Counted from the first letter of the stretch, positions 38,501 to 45,422 are shown. The stretch: DNA of 64,000 nucleotides from Klebsiella electrica (GCF_006711645.1 NZ_CP041247.1:3038001-3102000); one strand, 5' to 3'. Numbers and translations are program-made. Notes: generated by a model from the sequence alone, not told the origin.

Positions 38501-39748
38501 GATATCCGCTACGCCTGCCCAGGTAAAAAGGAGTTTTTCGATAAGGCCAGACGCTTTAGCCGCCGAGGGATCGGCCACAAACTGCTGAACCAGTGCGATA
38601 AGTTGCGGATTAAGACTCATCGCCGTATGCAGGTCGAGCATATTCCCAAACCCGCGAATATACGGCAGAGCCTGAATTTCAGCGGACAGGGTCACATCAC
38701 CTGTGTAACGTGAGTATCCTTTGTTCGCCGCAAACCAGACGTCCGTCGATTGGCCGACAGAGCCATCTATATGCGTAATGCTGCCGGTTTGCCGGTGGGC
38801 ATTTCCTTGTACGTCAACATATTGTGACATGCTGTATCCGGTGCCAATGGCAGCCACACCGGCTTCTTCAAGAGAAAGTAACTCTCCTTCGTCAACCCGA
38901 CCATTACTGTTACCATCCTGCCAGATGCGTAACGATGTCCAGATTGCATCATGACTGTTCAACTGCCCGTCTTTATTTTCATCCAGTTCCTGCAAAGCCT
39001 GATAGCCATTGGCCGCCAGTTTGCCATTTTTCAGCAGCGTATTATTGCCAAAGAGTTCACTGCCGCTATCAATCTGCCCGTTACCATCACGATCAAATAT
39101 CAGTAACCCGTCGTCCGGGGCCACCCAGCCGGTATTTTCCGCAAACTGGTTACCATCGTGATCGAAGAAAACACCGCTGCTGACGGATAAGGTTTCGATG
39201 CCATCGCCGTCGAGGTCAATAATAATGGGGCTGGCCTGGTTTTCCGCGTTTGACATACTCGGTCCTGAACTACCGAATAACTGTTCCATAAGAAAGTCAT
39301 GTGGAGGCAATAACCAACCACCGGTATCCGGATCGGCAATACCGTATTTTTGAATCGCATCCCATAAAGATTTAGCCATTTTCTGACCACCCTCAGAAGT
39401 CAGAAAAGAGGCCACACCCAGCGCGGTTGCCACACCTGCAAGCAGCGGGTTACCGGTATACCCGGCCACTAACAACGTAATATCCGAAGTGGCACCTAAC
39501 CAGTCGCTCAGAGTCGCTTCGCCTGCTTTATGTTTAGCCATCAGATCTGCAAGGGAAGCTGCTGCACCAAGTTTTCCACTTATTACCCGGATGAATTGTT
39601 TATTTTCATGGAAGAATTGTTTACTACCTTTAATATCAATCCCCCCTACAATATTAGTTAAAATAAACTGTGTTAAATTTGTTAGCTTATCCCATTCATC
39701 TGTAAAGTCAACTTTATTTAACTCTATGTCTTCAGACTCAGAACCCAT
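35576..39748 (-). CDS. large RTX-repeat protein, probable T1SS substrate
   Basis: A 1390-residue secreted protein. Residues 1-165: N-terminal module with a Gly/Ala-rich hydrophobic stretch (VAGYTGNPLLAGVATALGVA, about 94-113). Residues 173-310: FrpC-like Ca2+-binding module (IIIDLDGDGIETLS, DRDGNGQIDSG, DENKDGQLNSHD, DGNSNGRVDEGE). The self-cleaving Asp-Pro of such modules reads Ser173-Pro174. Residues about 570-1310: RTX nonapeptides (GGXGXD, e.g. GGRGNDRLEGGSGND) and HCBP-related segments, with four near-identical 163-residue repeats. The C-terminal ~80 residues probably hold the uncleaved secretion signal. It starts in TAATG overlap with a small membrane-protein gene and is followed by its exporter genes. 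Target and activity are unknown; no known enzyme domain is seen. Confidence 0.88.
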   Translation of the reverse strand: MGSESEDIELNKVDFTDEWDKLTNLTQFILTNIVGGIDIKGSKQFFHENKQFIRVISGKLGAAASLADLMAKHKAGEATLSDWLGATSDITLLVAGYTGNPLLAGVATALGVASFLTSEGGQKMAKSLWDAIQKYGIADPDTGGWLLPPHDFLMEQLFGSSGPSMSNAENQASPIIIDLDGDGIETLSVSSGVFFDHDGNQFAENTGWVAPDDGLLIFDRDGNGQIDSGSELFGNNTLLKNGKLAANGYQALQELDENKDGQLNSHDAIWTSLRIWQDGNSNGRVDEGELLSLEEAGVAAIGTGYSMSQYVDVQGNAHRQTGSITHIDGSVGQSTDVWFAANKGYSRYTGDVTLSAEIQALPYIRGFGNMLDLHTAMSLNPQLIALVQQFVADPSAAKASGLIEKLLFTWAGVADIAENSRGSYIDARQLAVLETAAGRGYRNTVNGTVNPLSVAAALLQDEYLRFAAYTEACLLATTVYASDFDFIHLQLSPDLSGLTLNFEAFETHLNTLMQTDMGRYLQVSNVLYAWMEYLPSFADVRVRLGIPEALTFTGSDDVDVVTGKNTNDVLWGGKGNDLLKGGYGDDTYLFNAGDGQDTIFEGSGTDTLRLGEGLLAEQTVLSRQRVQGYDSLVLSFRDRADSVIIQGYFSLDYYQVEQIVFADGTVWDESAVKEMLLAGTEAAQSLQAYREGSEIHAGGGNDVLTGDNGNDALYGEAGDDTLAGLSGDDLLSGGRGNDRLEGGSGNDTYLFAPGDGQDIIYDMNGVDVLRFAPGIRPEQLQLQRRTITGLSGTDTLEITFRDSSDSLTLRDYFISSHAIEQIVFADGTVWDESAVKAMLLAGTEAAQSLQAFREGSEIHAGGGNDVLTGDSGNDALYGEAGDDTLAGLSGDDLLSGGRGNDRLEGGSGNDTYLFAPGDGQDVIYDMNGVDVLRFAPGIRPEQLQLQRRTITGLSGTDTLEITFRDSNDSLTLRDYFISSHAIEQIVFADGTVWDESAVKAMLLTGTEAAQSLQAFREGSEIHAGGGNDVLTGDNGNDALYGEAGDDTLAGLSGDDLLSGGRGNDRLEGGSGNDTYLFAPGDGQDIIYDMNGVDVLRFAPGIRPEQLQLQRRTITGLSGTDTLEITFRDSNDSLTLRDYFISSHAIEQIVFADGTVWDESAVKAMLLAGTEAAQSLQAFREGSEIHAGGGNDVLTGDSGNDALYGEAGDDTLAGLSGDDLLSGGRGNDRLEGGSGNDTYLFAPGDGQDIIYDMNGVDVLRFAQGIRPEQLQLQRRTITGLSGTDTLEITFRDSSDSLTLRDYFISSHAIEQIAFADGTLWLPEDVLNYIEHNIPLPVMDTAESTADIALLKQEICQFLASGDVDDADDAGVAIPLATAQTTAENWRTAIGY
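35821..37776 (-). repeat. four tandem 489-bp repeats in the RTX gene
   Basis: Four copies of a 489-bp unit (163 codons) follow each other without gaps, 1956 bp in all; landmark words recur at exact 489-bp steps. Copies differ by a few substitutions (e.g. GDNGND versus GDSGND, DIIYD versus DVIYD, MLLAG versus MLLTG). Such identity points to recent expansion or ongoing homogenisation. Confidence 0.95.
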
Positions 39749-40125
39749 TATTTAGCACCCCACGAAATAATTATTTTAAACACCAAAATCATACTATACA
39801 GAACCGTGCCAGCACCTATAAATACATTCCCCCAATATTCCACATTATCCCAGAAAGAATCAGGCGACTCTTTTTTTCTCTCTTTTTTCCACAAACGCCC
39901 CTGAATTAATATCAATTTAGTAAAAAAGCAGACCAGAAAAAAACCAGATACGAAACAAAAAACAACAATCAACTCAGATAATAATGTATTAAGATAATGA
40001 TCATATATAATATGACCAACACTTTCCAGAACCAGGAAAGTGAAAGCACACACAAGAATTTTATTTCTTATTTCTTTCTGAATCCGCTCTTTTGCAGAAA
40101 GTTTTTTATCTGTTATATATACCAT
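39748..40125 (-). CDS. small membrane protein upstream of the RTX gene
   Basis: A 125-residue protein with three hydrophobic segments (ILVCAFTFLVLESVGHIIY, LIVVFCFVSGFFLVCFFTKL, VFIGAGTVLYSMILVFKII), no family recognised. The start is followed upstream by GAGAAGTTCGA. Its stop overlaps the RTX start (TAATG), so the two are translated together. A different small membrane protein has the same place before the shorter RTX gene upstream. The position suggests a partner or immunity function, as with paired toxin/immunity genes; this is inference only. Confidence 0.7.
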   Translation of the reverse strand: MVYITDKKLSAKERIQKEIRNKILVCAFTFLVLESVGHIIYDHYLNTLLSELIVVFCFVSGFFLVCFFTKLILIQGRLWKKERKKESPDSFWDNVEYWGNVFIGAGTVLYSMILVFKIIISWGAK

Positions 40126-40225
40126 TCGAACTTCTCCTGTATCTTACACTCACTATCCTGCAAGTCGGATACTGTATTAACTACACTATCTACTCTCTGC
40201 TAATGACTGAGGCATTAAATTACAA

Positions 40226-40476
40226 CCTATTTACCCGGTATCAATATTTCATGAAAGAGTTTTCCGAAAGAAACATGACAAATGCGAGCCATTTTTCTAT
40301 TTTTCACCGGATTCTGCCTCTGCCCCAGACTGTTCCGCACGGATAAAGGGCAAAATTGCCAGACAAAACAATCCGGCCAGCACAGCAACAATACGCCAGC
40401 ATCGTTTTGTGAAAAATATGTTTTGGGACGAATCAAACTGCCTTTGTCTGGAGGTGAAAAAGAGCTGACTTTGCAT
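40226..40476 (-). pseudogene. truncated paralogue of the signal-peptide gene at 41853-42323
   Basis: An open frame of 59 residues (40297-40476) starts MQSQLFFTSRQRQFDSSQ and matches the first ~47 residues of the paralogue, including KRCWRIVAVLAGLF. It then stops after AEQSGAEAESGEK. Past the stop, another frame reads LFHEILIPGK, matching FYVDVEIPGK of the paralogue, so the gene has lost its middle and end. It stands at the same place in its cassette: signal-peptide gene, membrane protein, RTX protein. Its RBS is weak (AAGAATTTTAT). Confidence 0.7.
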
Positions 40477-40760
40477 ATAAAATTCTTATATTTGTTTAAA
40501 TTAATTTAATAGATTTTATTTACTCCTGTTCTTCAGTGAGATCAAATGAAATCAGAAAATAATTTTATTATTATAAAATTCAATGCGTTAACCTGTTTCT
40601 CCATCAAATAAAATAAGCATATTCATTCATTACATTTATCAAATACAGGATAACATTCACCAAATAAACCAATGAAAGGAAATCATTCCTTTCCCTTATC
40701 GCAAATAATATAAAAATTTAATGATTTTATCTTTCTCATTCTCCATCGTGATAAATCAAC
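40371..40760 (-). repeat. duplicated cassette head, copy 1
   Basis: The start of the signal-peptide gene and about 280 nt upstream of it closely resemble 42210-42603 (shared words such as CGCCAGCATCGTTTT, TTTACTCCTGTTCTTCA, GCATATTCATTCATT, ACATTCACCAAA). The stretch is AT-rich, unlike the core genome, and probably includes the cassette promoter. No further gene lies in the bases between the two coding regions. Confidence 0.8.
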
Positions 40761-40781
40761 ACGTACAATTCCATTCTGAAA

Positions 40782-41420
40782 TTAATAAGTCCCATTACCG
40801 CTATAGCTCAAGCTGACAAAATGCTTTGCCGCAAACCCTGCTGACTTTCCCGCAACCGGGTTACCATCATGTTCGAAGAAAACACCGCTGCTGACGGATA
40901 AGGTTTCGATGCCATCGCCGTAGAGGTCAATAATAATGGGGCTGGCATTGTTTTCCACGTTTGACATATCGGGCCCTTCCGATGAAAGAAACGAATCCAA
41001 CATACCAGGAGGAAGAATAAACCGGCCTGTTTTCGCATCAAAAAGCCCATATTTATTCACACTATCAAGCCAGATTCCTGCCATAATTTTCGCCGTATCT
41101 GATGTCAGGAATGATGCAATTCCCAGAGCTGTCGCAACTCCAGCAACAAAAGGATTAGCTGTATATCCTGCAACAATTGTGGCTAAATCGGCCCCTACAC
41201 CTAACCAGTCACTAACCGTATCGGTTCCATTTTTATATTTATCCATCAAGTTGATAAAAGAGGCGGTCGCGCCAAATTTCCCACTCACAACGCGGATAAA
41301 TTGTGCTTTGTCAGGGATACGGTCAGCAAGAAGTATTTCAAAGATATTTTGAACATTGTCAACCACAACAAATGACAGCTCATGCTCTTCAGATATACTC
41401 CCGTTTGCTCTATCACTCAT
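40782..41420 (-). CDS. orphan RTX-protein N-terminal module
   Basis: A 212-residue protein matching residues ~45-195 of the large RTX protein: QFIRVVSGKFGATASFINLM, SDWLGVGADL, VAGYTANPFVAGVATALGIA and SNVENNASPIIIDLYGDGI. It then diverges and ends at AGFAAKHFVSLSYSGNGTY, without RTX repeats or a type I secretion signal. Its start overlaps the stop of a small membrane-protein gene (ATGA). It is either a cut-down pseudogene or an alternative N-terminal (toxin-type) module kept in reserve. Confidence 0.75.
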   Translation of the reverse strand: MSDRANGSISEEHELSFVVVDNVQNIFEILLADRIPDKAQFIRVVSGKFGATASFINLMDKYKNGTDTVSDWLGVGADLATIVAGYTANPFVAGVATALGIASFLTSDTAKIMAGIWLDSVNKYGLFDAKTGRFILPPGMLDSFLSSEGPDMSNVENNASPIIIDLYGDGIETLSVSSGVFFEHDGNPVAGKSAGFAAKHFVSLSYSGNGTY

Positions 41421-41767
41421 AAATATCCATCCTTGATAGCATTAAAAACAAATGACAAATCGTATGCAATAACAGTAAAGGAAACAACATACCATTTAAT
41501 TAACTGAAGAAATACAAGCCATAACGGTTCCTTTTTGTCAGCCCGCCTCCTTAATACGTTAAAATAAGATAAAATAAACCAACAAGATAAAAGAGAACAA
41601 AAAATTGCCATCGTAAAAAAAACAACAGAAAACCACCCTGCCAACTCATTAGAGCTTCGATGCATATAAAATAAATACCCAACCCCTTGCGATGGAAAGA
41701 GGACCACCATCAAAACAATCATTATTGCGAAGTTTTTCTTTTCCCTTGAATCTGAATTATCTGTCAT
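41417..41767 (-). CDS. small membrane protein paired with the orphan RTX module
   Basis: A 116-residue protein with three hydrophobic segments (FAIMIVLMVVLFPSQGVGYLF, FSVVFFTMAIFCSLLSCWFI, WYVVSFTVIAYDLSFVF). It has no clear sequence similarity to the 125-residue protein in the neighbouring cassette but the same size, topology and place. The 4-nt overlap with the RTX-module gene means coupled translation. It could be the cognate immunity or accessory protein. Confidence 0.65.
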   Translation of the reverse strand: MTDNSDSREKKNFAIMIVLMVVLFPSQGVGYLFYMHRSSNELAGWFSVVFFTMAIFCSLLSCWFILSYFNVLRRRADKKEPLWLVFLQLIKWYVVSFTVIAYDLSFVFNAIKDGYL

Positions 41768-41852
41768 TGTATTCTCTTATGTGTTAGCCCAACATACCTG
41801 TTATCAAGTACAAATAACCAATATCTCGCCACAGGAAGGAAATTAATTATTT

Positions 41853-42323
41853 TTAATAACTACAGGGTATGACATAGCAACGAACTTTTATTTCCCGAAC
41901 AAATTTATCATTCGCAATTCTACAAACATTAATTTCACCTTCAACTTCATTTTTTAACAAAGTTAAAATTTCACGTTCTCTTTCCATGAAATTATTTATT
42001 TCATGCTGATCGTCCTTACTGCTTTCATTGGTTGAAAACCCTATATCAAAAAGTATACTGATACTGTATTTCCCTGGAATTTCCACGTCCACATAGAACT
42101 GCTTAGGAGACAGTTTTCTTAATGGCTTGTTAGCAGTGCCCCCCTTTGCTGTGGATTGCTCCACTGCAGCACTAGATTGATCCGCGCGGGTATATGGCGA
42201 TATGACCTGGAGAAACAATCCTGCCAGCACAGCCACAATACGCCAGCATCGTTTTATGGAAAATATTTTTTGGCAAGAATCAAACGGCCTTTGCCTGGAA
42301 GTGAAACAGGGCTGACCTTGCAT
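41853..42323 (-). CDS. exported small protein heading the RTX cassette
   Basis: A 156-residue protein. A basic start (MQGQPCFTSRQRPFDSCQ, KRCWR) precedes a hydrophobic stretch (IVAVLAGLFLQVISPYT), so it is probably exported or membrane-anchored. The rest (PKQFYVDVEIPGKYSISILF, four Cys near the C-terminus) resembles small DUF-type periplasmic proteins, perhaps DUF5625, but I cannot assign it. The ATG follows ATAAGGATTTTAT. It opens the second cassette; its paralogue opens the first. Confidence 0.65.
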   Translation of the reverse strand: MQGQPCFTSRQRPFDSCQKIFSIKRCWRIVAVLAGLFLQVISPYTRADQSSAAVEQSTAKGGTANKPLRKLSPKQFYVDVEIPGKYSISILFDIGFSTNESSKDDQHEINNFMEREREILTLLKNEVEGEINVCRIANDKFVREIKVRCYVIPCSY

Positions 42324-42603
42324 ATAAAATCCTTATGTTTGCTAATATTCATTTACTGGATTTTATTTACTCCTGTTCTTCAATGAGATCAAATAAAATC
42401 AGAAGATAATTTTATTATTATAAAATTCAATATATTAACCTGTTCTTTCATAACAGAAAGCAAGCATATTCATTCATTGCATTTATTAAATAAAAAATGA
42501 CATTCACCAAAGAAACCAATAAAAGACAACCACGCTTTTATTTCAGCGTGAATAATTAAAAAACTTTATACCTTTATCTTTTTCATTCGCCACCTTGATA
42601 AAT
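42210..42603 (-). repeat. duplicated cassette head, copy 2
   Basis: The partner of 40371-40760. It shows that the unit signal-peptide gene - membrane protein - RTX N-terminus was copied together with its upstream region. Confidence 0.8.
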
Positions 42604-42755
42604 TAAGACCTCGGTTTCTCGATTTCATCACTGACCTTGCCTTTATCCTCTAATCCGACAACATGCTCAGCCGCAAGCCCCGCTGTTTTTTCACCAACGG
42701 ATTATTATTGCGGCTGAAGAACACGCCGCAACAAGCCTGGGAGGGCTGCAATGCC
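42603..42755 (-). pseudogene. third RTX-module relic
   Basis: On the minus strand GVFFSRNNNPLVKK continues, after a one-base shift, as AGLAAEHVVGLEDKG and ends EIEKPRS-stop. This matches the tail of the orphan RTX module (GVFFEHDGN...AGFAAKHFVSLSYSG). Before GVFF the similarity fades out (GGCATTGCAGCCC against GGCATCGAAACCT). So a third, almost erased RTX gene stood upstream of the second cassette. The bases from here to the MarR-type gene hold nothing else I can identify. Confidence 0.7.
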
Positions 42756-42858
42756 AACCATCGAAAAACCGCAGTTCGGTTACAGACATTTATCCAGATG
42801 TTGCAAGCGGCCATCTGACGGCAGAATCTTCTCTGCCGTCAATATCGACACCAGAGGA

Positions 42859-43314
42859 CTACTTCCTCTGCAAGCTGTCAGCGTATTTGCGCGTCAGACG
42901 GAACAGCGCCGCTACCTCTTCCTCAGCCCACTCTGCCAGTACCTGATTGATAAGTCGTGTCCTCGCCACCGCGATGCGTTCAATCAGTGTTTTTCCCCGC
43001 TCGCTCAAGGTGACTTCGCTAATCCGCCGATCGTGGGCATTAGGCTGTTTTAGCGCCAGTCCCTGCGCCTCCAGTTTTTTTACCTGCCGACTGACGGTGG
43101 TGTAATCGCGCCCCAGGCTATCCGCCAGCTCCACGACTCCCACCGGCCCGTAACGTCCGATGGCCACCAGCAACGGAAACAGAATTTGATCGATTTGGAC
43201 ATCTGCGGCCTGAAGCAGCTGCTCATCACGCACGGGCTGATTCATCACGCTAATGATATCGAGCAGCGCGCCGTGGAAATCGGTAATGTCGTAATTATTA
43301 TGTGCATCTTGCAT
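42859..43314 (-). CDS. MarR-family transcriptional regulator
   Basis: A 151-residue winged-helix regulator: LFPLLVAIGRYGPVGVVELA, recognition helix DYTTVSRQVKKLEAQGL, wing DRRISEVTLSERG. It is divergent from a quinone-oxidoreductase-type gene and probably represses both. Candidate operators lie in the 75-nt gap and over its own start codon. Confidence 0.9.
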   Translation of the reverse strand: MQDAHNNYDITDFHGALLDIISVMNQPVRDEQLLQAADVQIDQILFPLLVAIGRYGPVGVVELADSLGRDYTTVSRQVKKLEAQGLALKQPNAHDRRISEVTLSERGKTLIERIAVARTRLINQVLAEWAEEEVAALFRLTRKYADSLQRK

Positions 43315-43347
43315 GTATTTTTTAACCGGGTATAGTGCCGTTATCTA

Positions 43348-43368
43348 TTATGTGCATTTTACACATAA
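43348..43368. promoter_or_regulatory. MarR-type operator
   Basis: A TTATGTG-7-CACATAA inverted repeat between the divergent genes, 21 nt before the oxidoreductase ATG. A related ATGTGCAT-CTT-GCATGTA element lies over the regulator's start (43301-43316). Two similar sites fit autorepression plus control of the neighbour. Confidence 0.7.
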
Positions 43369-43389
43369 TTGCCTTCAGGAGATAACATT

Positions 43390-44337
43390 ATGAAAGCAGC
43401 CGTGGTTTTTGATCTGCAACAGGGTCCGGTATGGGCCGATTTTACCGATCCGCAGGCCGACGCCCGTCACGCCCTGGTAAAGGTGAATGCCGCCGCCATC
43501 AGCCATGTGGTGAAAGGTCGCGCTTCCGGTAAGCATTACAGTTTCGACGGCCGACTGCCGTTTGTGGTCGGCATTGATGGCGTTGGAACGCTGGCCGGAG
43601 GACAGCGCGTTTATTTCGCTTTCCCGATGGCGCCGTGGGGCAGCATGGCGCAGTGGGCACCGGTCGCCGTCGAAAACTGCCTGCCTTTACCAGATAACCT
43701 GGATGATATTACCGCCGCGGCGATGGCAAATCCCGGAATGTCCGCGTGGGCCGCGCTCGTGAAACGTGCCGGACTGGCTGCCGGAGAGAGCGTGCTGATC
43801 AACGGCGCAACCGGCAGCGCCGGTCAGCTAGCGGTACAGATTGCCCGTTTCCTCGGCGCAAGGAAGATCGTTGCCACCGGTCGAAATATGCAGATACTGG
43901 CCGCCCTCGGCGCCGACGTCTGTATCGACTTAACGGCAGATGGCCCGACGCTACAGGCACAATTCAGCGAACAGGCGGCACAGCAGGTTGATGTAGTGGT
44001 GGATTATTTATGGGGCCGCAGCGCGGAACTGCTGCTGCCCGCGCTGGCGCAACACAGTCCAGGCAACGCGCCGGTGCGCTACGTACAGGTGGGTTCGCTT
44101 TCCGGCGCTGAAATTGCGCTCAACGGCGCGATACTGAGAGCGGCCCCGCTACAGCTGATAGGCAGCGGTATCGGTAGCCTGTCGATGCCGCAACTTCTGG
44201 CGGCTACCGGCGAAATGCTGCAGGCCGCCGTTGCAGGCGGTTTTACCATCGCCACCACCCCGCTCGCGCTCAGCGAAGTGGCGCGCGCATGGCCGCGTGA
44301 TAACAGCCAGAAACGGACCGTTTTTCTGCTCAGCTAA
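43390..44337 (+). CDS. zinc-independent MDR-family oxidoreductase (quinone reductase type)
   Basis: A 315-residue medium-chain dehydrogenase/reductase. The NADPH-binding motif is INGATGSAGQLAVQIARFLG (about residues 134-153). The zinc-ligand Cys cluster of alcohol dehydrogenases is missing, so it is of the quinone-oxidoreductase type. The ATG follows CAGGAGATAACATT. It is divergent from the MarR-type gene, its likely regulator, as in many quinone/electrophile response pairs. The substrate is unknown. Confidence 0.88.
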   Translation: MKAAVVFDLQQGPVWADFTDPQADARHALVKVNAAAISHVVKGRASGKHYSFDGRLPFVVGIDGVGTLAGGQRVYFAFPMAPWGSMAQWAPVAVENCLPLPDNLDDITAAAMANPGMSAWAALVKRAGLAAGESVLINGATGSAGQLAVQIARFLGARKIVATGRNMQILAALGADVCIDLTADGPTLQAQFSEQAAQQVDVVVDYLWGRSAELLLPALAQHSPGNAPVRYVQVGSLSGAEIALNGAILRAAPLQLIGSGIGSLSMPQLLAATGEMLQAAVAGGFTIATTPLALSEVARAWPRDNSQKRTVFLLS

Positions 44338-44365
44338 AAAAGTCGCTTCCGCACAAAAGTTGGGG

Positions 44366-44394
44366 TTGATATCTTAGATGATAATCGTTATCTT
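44366..44394 (+). promoter_or_regulatory. Fur-boxed promoter of the RyhB-like RNA
   Basis: A -35 TTGATA and -10 TATCTT are spaced 17 bp. A Fur-box-like palindrome GATAATCGTTATC (44380-44392) overlaps the -10, so iron-loaded Fur should block it. The inferred transcription start is about 44401. Confidence 0.8.
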
Positions 44395-44400
44395 TCTCAT

Positions 44401-44494
44401 TACCAAATAGTTGAGCAAAACACTCAGGTATTTGGTACGACATTGCTCACATTGCTTCCAGTATTTTTCGCCCGCACTTGTGCGGGCTTTTTTT
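44401..44494 (+). ncRNA. ryhB: RyhB-family iron-responsive small RNA
   Basis: About 94 nt. A 9-bp 5' hairpin (TACCAAATA / TATTTGGTA) precedes the RyhB core: from ACGACATTGCTCAC through ATTGCTTCCAGTATT (44437-44465), identical over 29 nt to what I recall of E. coli RyhB. It ends in a GCCCGCAC / GTGCGGGC terminator with seven Ts. RyhB pairs with mRNAs of iron-using proteins through Hfq when iron is scarce. The neighbours differ from the E. coli locus (yhhX/yhhY), so this may be a second copy comparable to Salmonella RyhB-2. Confidence 0.88.
44470..44494 (+). terminator. terminator of the RyhB-like RNA
   Basis: An 8-bp stem GCCCGCAC / GTGCGGGC with a very short loop and TTTTTTT. Confidence 0.9.
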
Positions 44495-44498
44495 GCCA

Positions 44499-45422
44499 TC
44501 ATATCCCCTGCCGACAAACGCTCAACACCTGCTGGCGCAGCCAGTAATGACCGGGATCAAGCTCCTGACGCGGATGCCACATCTGCGAGACGGTAATCTC
44601 CGGTGTACTGACCGGCAGTTCGAACATGACGATGCCGTCATTCATGCCATGACGCAGACAGGAAGCCGGGACCAGCGCCATCAGTTGCGAGCCGCGGGCA
44701 ACCGCCACCGCCGCGGTAAAACCCGGCACCACCGCCGCAATTTTGCGGCTCAGGCCAAATTCCGCCAGCGCGTCATCAACGGGCCCGCGTACCATCCCGT
44801 GGCGGGAAACAATCACATGCTCGCAGGCGGCATAGCGCTCGCGAGTGATTTTTCCGCCCTGCGCCAGCGGATGTGTTTTAGCCAGAACGCCAACAAAACG
44901 ATCGCGAAACAGCGCCTGCAGACGAATTTCCGGCCCCATATTTTTCAGGACCCCGATCTCCAGATCCACGCTCCCGTCGCGCAGAAACTGCGGTCCTTTT
45001 TCACTTTTGGCGACAAAATTAAGCTTCACCCCCGGCGCCTGCGCCGCACAGGCGCAAATTAATGCCGGGCCAAAAGTTTCCACAAATCCCTCGTTGGTAC
45101 GCAGAGTAAAGGTTTGCTCCAGCGTCGGAAGATGGAGCGGTGCCGCGGAATTGTTGAGCACCGAACGCATCTCAGACACCACGTTTTGCGTTCGCGCTTT
45201 TAAGTTTTGCGCATGCGGCGTTAAGACCATTTTGCGCCCGGCTCTCACCAGTAACGGATCGCCGGTGACCTCACGCAAACGGCTCAGAGTGCGGCTCATC
45301 GCCGAGGCACTGAGTCCTGAGCGCCGCGCTGCCCCCGCCACGCTCTCTTCCGCCAGTAAAATATCCAGCGCCACGAGCAAATTAAAATCGGGATCGGTCA
45401 TGTGCGTCCTGTGTTTAGTCAT
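44499..45422 (-). CDS. LysR-family transcriptional regulator
   Basis: A regulator of up to 307 residues; an in-frame ATG seven codons later (MTDPDFNLLVALDILLAEE) is the likelier start by comparison with the family. HTH: SVAGAARRSGLSASAMSRTL. The effector domain follows (RTNEGFVETFGPALICACA). It is divergent from a short-chain dehydrogenase gene, with an 18-bp palindrome between, so that gene is its probable target. Confidence 0.88.
   Translation of the reverse strand: MTKHRTHMTDPDFNLLVALDILLAEESVAGAARRSGLSASAMSRTLSRLREVTGDPLLVRAGRKMVLTPHAQNLKARTQNVVSEMRSVLNNSAAPLHLPTLEQTFTLRTNEGFVETFGPALICACAAQAPGVKLNFVAKSEKGPQFLRDGSVDLEIGVLKNMGPEIRLQALFRDRFVGVLAKTHPLAQGGKITRERYAACEHVIVSRHGMVRGPVDDALAEFGLSRKIAAVVPGFTAAVAVARGSQLMALVPASCLRHGMNDGIVMFELPVSTPEITVSQMWHPRQELDPGHYWLRQQVLSVCRQGI

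Noticed and set aside
44380-44392. Fur box as control site of the oxidoreductase or LysR gene
   Set aside because: It lies downstream of the oxidoreductase and far beyond the LysR promoter; it fits the -10 of the small RNA instead.
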